A DNA stretch of 64,000 bases from Archilochus colubris (lineage: Eukaryota; Chordata; Aves; Apodiformes; Trochilidae). Of the stretch, positions 61,774-64,000 are shown piece by piece (positions within the stretch are counted from its first letter, which is position 1; every line of letters starts with the position of its first letter). The stretch covers positions 130,584,792 to 130,648,791 of the forward strand of contig CM041084.1 in assembly GCA_023079485.1 (NCBI GenBank). The letters run 5' to 3'. The notes below the pieces were generated by a model that made no database searches, was not told where the DNA came from, and was given only the letters and a program-made list of their open reading frames with translations. A program made the position numbers and the translations under genes.

Positions 61774-63079
61774 CAGACTGGAATATTGCCCATCCTGCTT
61801 GTCACACAGAACATGAGCCTCACAAAGCAGTAAGAAGTGGTACACCCAGCTGCCCCTGAGCTCCTGATGCTCACTCACTGAGCAATACTGAGCTGTGCAG
61901 CTCCCTCACTCAGCCACTTCAGTTTCACCCGGACTGTTAGAGCACAGATCTCGACATGCCCCAAGCTTCTGCTGTCACGATACAGAAAGCACCACAGAGG
62001 CAGGAACCCAGTGGTATAGGCACACCTTAATACCTATGCACAAGGGGAGCAGTGGTGGTTGCACAGTCAGCCTCCATGTTCTGGGGTGGTTTATGTGGCT
62101 TTGTGACTTTACTGTTATTTTCTGTGAATGTTTAATTGCCCAGTTTTTAAATAACAAATGGAAAAAATACCTATTGCATGGCCTCATATCTATAGCTGTA
62201 TGGGTATGAGTGGGTCTGAGACATCTACTGTGTGATACCCACCTCTTTGCTTGAGAGGACTGTGTAAAAGATCCTGAGCTGAGGGCAGGGATCTGCCATG
62301 CTCTCTGAGGCATCACAAAGGGCAGGTAAGCACACAAACCACTTATAGTGATATCAGCCACCCGAAAATCCAACAGCAGCCTACAACAGACACAAGCAGC
62401 ACTGACAGGAAAGTCTCCTTTATCCATGGTGGCCCTATGCTGTAATTTAATGCATCTGCAAGGATTTTAGCTGCAAAACTCTAGAAAATCCCTAATGAGA
62501 AGAAAAATTTCTAGAGCTTTTACCATTTAAATAGTTGGGGGATACAGTTACATCCTTGGCTCCTTGACAAATTCATGCCTCATGCATGGAGGCACTCCAG
62601 TTTGCACATATTTGTGTGTTTTGATGGTACAAAATGACTGTACATACTATTCACATTGAACAAGTATTTCACCACTAACCGGTTCTGGTACTGGCTGAAC
62701 TATTTTTAGGAAAATTTTAAGCTGAAATTCGGCCTGAGGCAGGCAAGTGGTATGAGAAATTTCAAAGAAATGAAGTTTGGCAGGGAAATGGGGTGGAGCA
62801 GCCCGCTCCCTACACCCTGACATCTGCAAGTTCTGAAGCAACACTGAAACGCATCTGGCTGTTACAAAACCCAGAGTAAGAAAGTCCTTCTTCCTCCCAT
62901 CAGATGCAGATTTGCCTTTAGTTTTGAAATTGCACATAGTTTGTTGGTTTGGGATTTTTTCTTTGTTTGTCTGTTTTTTCCCAAGCCCCTTACTAAATTT
63001 TCCAGGAAGACGTTAACTTCTGTAGGAAATAAAATAAAATTAAAAAAACCCAAAACCATAAAGTCGATCTGCTGATCTC
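61774..63079. other. Non-coding sequence between two CpG-rich segments
   Basis: No coding region recognised. If transcription starts at 61.4 kb and 63.5 kb in the same direction, this would be intronic. Confidence 0.5.
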
Positions 63080-63089
63080 ATACGCTTAA

Positions 63090-63710
63090 AAACCCCTCCC
63101 AGGAGGGATGCTCTCACAGGCTGCAGCCCTGGGCACAACGCGGCACCGCTGGGCTGACGAGGCAGTTTTGCCCTCTTTACCGTCGTGGTTTTTGTCCCAC
63201 CTGCGTCTCCGGTCCCTCTTTGCCCTCTCTCTGCTCAGCCCTGGTTCTCCCCTCCCCGAAGCTCCCTTCACCACCCCGGTTCCCAGCAGGGCGGGTGCTG
63301 GGGCCGGGCGACCGCGGGGGCCATTTTGCCGCCGGCGGCGCGGTCGGGGCTGCCAACCGCGAGATGGCGGCGTTGCGCCACAGCCCGCCCGCTGCCGCCA
63401 AGAGGCTGAGAGTGACCGGCAGAGGGGCGGCCGGAACGATGCTGCCTCCCGGCTCGCTCGCTCGACCTAACGATCCAACAGTGGAGTGACCCGGGCGAAA
63501 AAATCACCGGGAGTCGCTGGGGAGCGAGGGGGAGGCCGTGAGGATACGCAGCGGGTTGTGCGGCGAACATGGCGGCCCTGCGGCACGGCTGGGACTGGCG
63601 CTCGCAGCCCCGTTCTGAGACTCCAGAGCCTGAGCGCTTCACGGGTGGCTCCCGAGATCTGTGCACGCTGCCTGAAGCTGAAGTTTGTTTGAGGAGCAGT
63701 AGGAAATGGC
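63090..63710. promoter_or_regulatory. CpG island, probable promoter of an unidentified gene or lncRNA
   Basis: A clear island of about 600 bp, rich in CpG, with three YY1-type words: GCCATTTTGCCGCC (63320), AGATGGCGGC (63362) and AACATGGCGGC (63566). Two ATG codons in YY1 context, at 63364 and 63569, both open with the residues MAALRH but neither continues into a protein I recognise. GRHL2 lies on this side of ZNF706 in vertebrates (recalled), but its known N-terminus (MSQESD) is not found here. The island may serve a transcript on either strand. Confidence 0.75.
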
Positions 63711-64000
63711 TTCATCTGGGCGGAGGAGGAGAGCTGCTGAGGACCTGGCAGGAAGGGGCGCCGGCGTGGGCCTGGTGCTGCCTCGCTGTGTGGGGCACTG
63801 CACCCTCAGCGTCCTCAGCCTTGTGTGGCCCACAGAGTTCAACACGGGACTGGAAGCTTTTAGAGCTGTTTATGCTGTACCTTCAGCAAGACATATTGCT
63901 CATCTGCCTCACTCCCTCACCTCACCAGGGGCCACATAGCCACCACTGGGCCCTCCATGCCTGACCAGCCCCCAGAGCATTGCTGATGCCCTTCCTGAAG
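63711..64000. other. Sequence downstream of the right-hand CpG island
   Basis: GC content falls towards the window end. A frame opening at 63706 (MASSGRRRRAAEDL) runs 77 codons to a stop at 63939 but resembles no known protein. I see no convincing exon. Confidence 0.4.

Noticed and set aside
63569..63964. 131-codon frame starting MAALRHGWDW in good Kozak context
   Set aside because: The translation loses any coding character soon after the island and matches nothing known; kept only as part of the CpG island description.
1..64000. tRNA genes, rRNA, CRISPR arrays, bacterial-type operons
   Set aside because: No tRNA B-box-like GGTTCGAATCC with a cloverleaf, no rRNA similarity, and no regularly spaced direct repeats were found by eye.

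Overview
The window looks like intergenic bird chromosome, probably a songbird or related species. It contains one protein gene that can be recognised with certainty. The evidence for a bird is at least six 5'-truncated CR1 retrotransposon copies with the typical avian CR1 3' end, few other interspersed repeats, small CpG islands, and an intact copy of the highly conserved vertebrate gene ZNF706. There is no sign of prokaryotic gene organisation: no dense long ORFs, operons, Shine-Dalgarno sites or CRISPR.

Layout. Positions 1-18,350 are non-coding: a small CpG cluster near 1.3-1.46 kb, one CR1 copy at 8.55-8.85 kb, back-to-back poly(A) signals near 12.58 kb, and an LTR-like element with an internal 93-bp tandem duplication near 14.9-15.35 kb. 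ZNF706 lies on the minus strand from about 18.35 kb (poly(A) site) to about 23.7 kb (CpG-island promoter). Its coding sequence is split between 20,684-20,550 and 19,370-19,275 and gives a complete 76-residue C2H2 zinc-finger protein. Positions 24.2-61.3 kb are a gene desert holding five CR1 fragments (41.0, 47.3, 53.5, 57.8 and 58.9 kb), simple repeats and a few motif clusters. From 61.3 kb the sequence becomes CpG-rich again, with a small patch at 61.33-61.47 kb and a clear island at 63.1-63.7 kb carrying YY1-type sites. This island is probably the promoter of a transcript that I could not identify and that leaves the window on the right.

How it fits together. ZNF706 is transcribed leftward from its own CpG island, which carries NRF1, CCAAT, YY1-like and D-box-like motifs and a strong G-quadruplex motif. 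In vertebrates the gene next to the ZNF706 promoter side is GRHL2 (recalled knowledge), so the right-hand desert and islands may be its upstream domain. No GRHL2 coding exon is visible here. I did not find a convincing undescribed system. The most interesting leads are the repeated TGATGCA (ATF4/CEBP-like) motifs at 49.6 kb, the orphan CpG island at the right end, a possible spliced 3'-UTR exon of ZNF706, and the G-quadruplex in the ZNF706 promoter.
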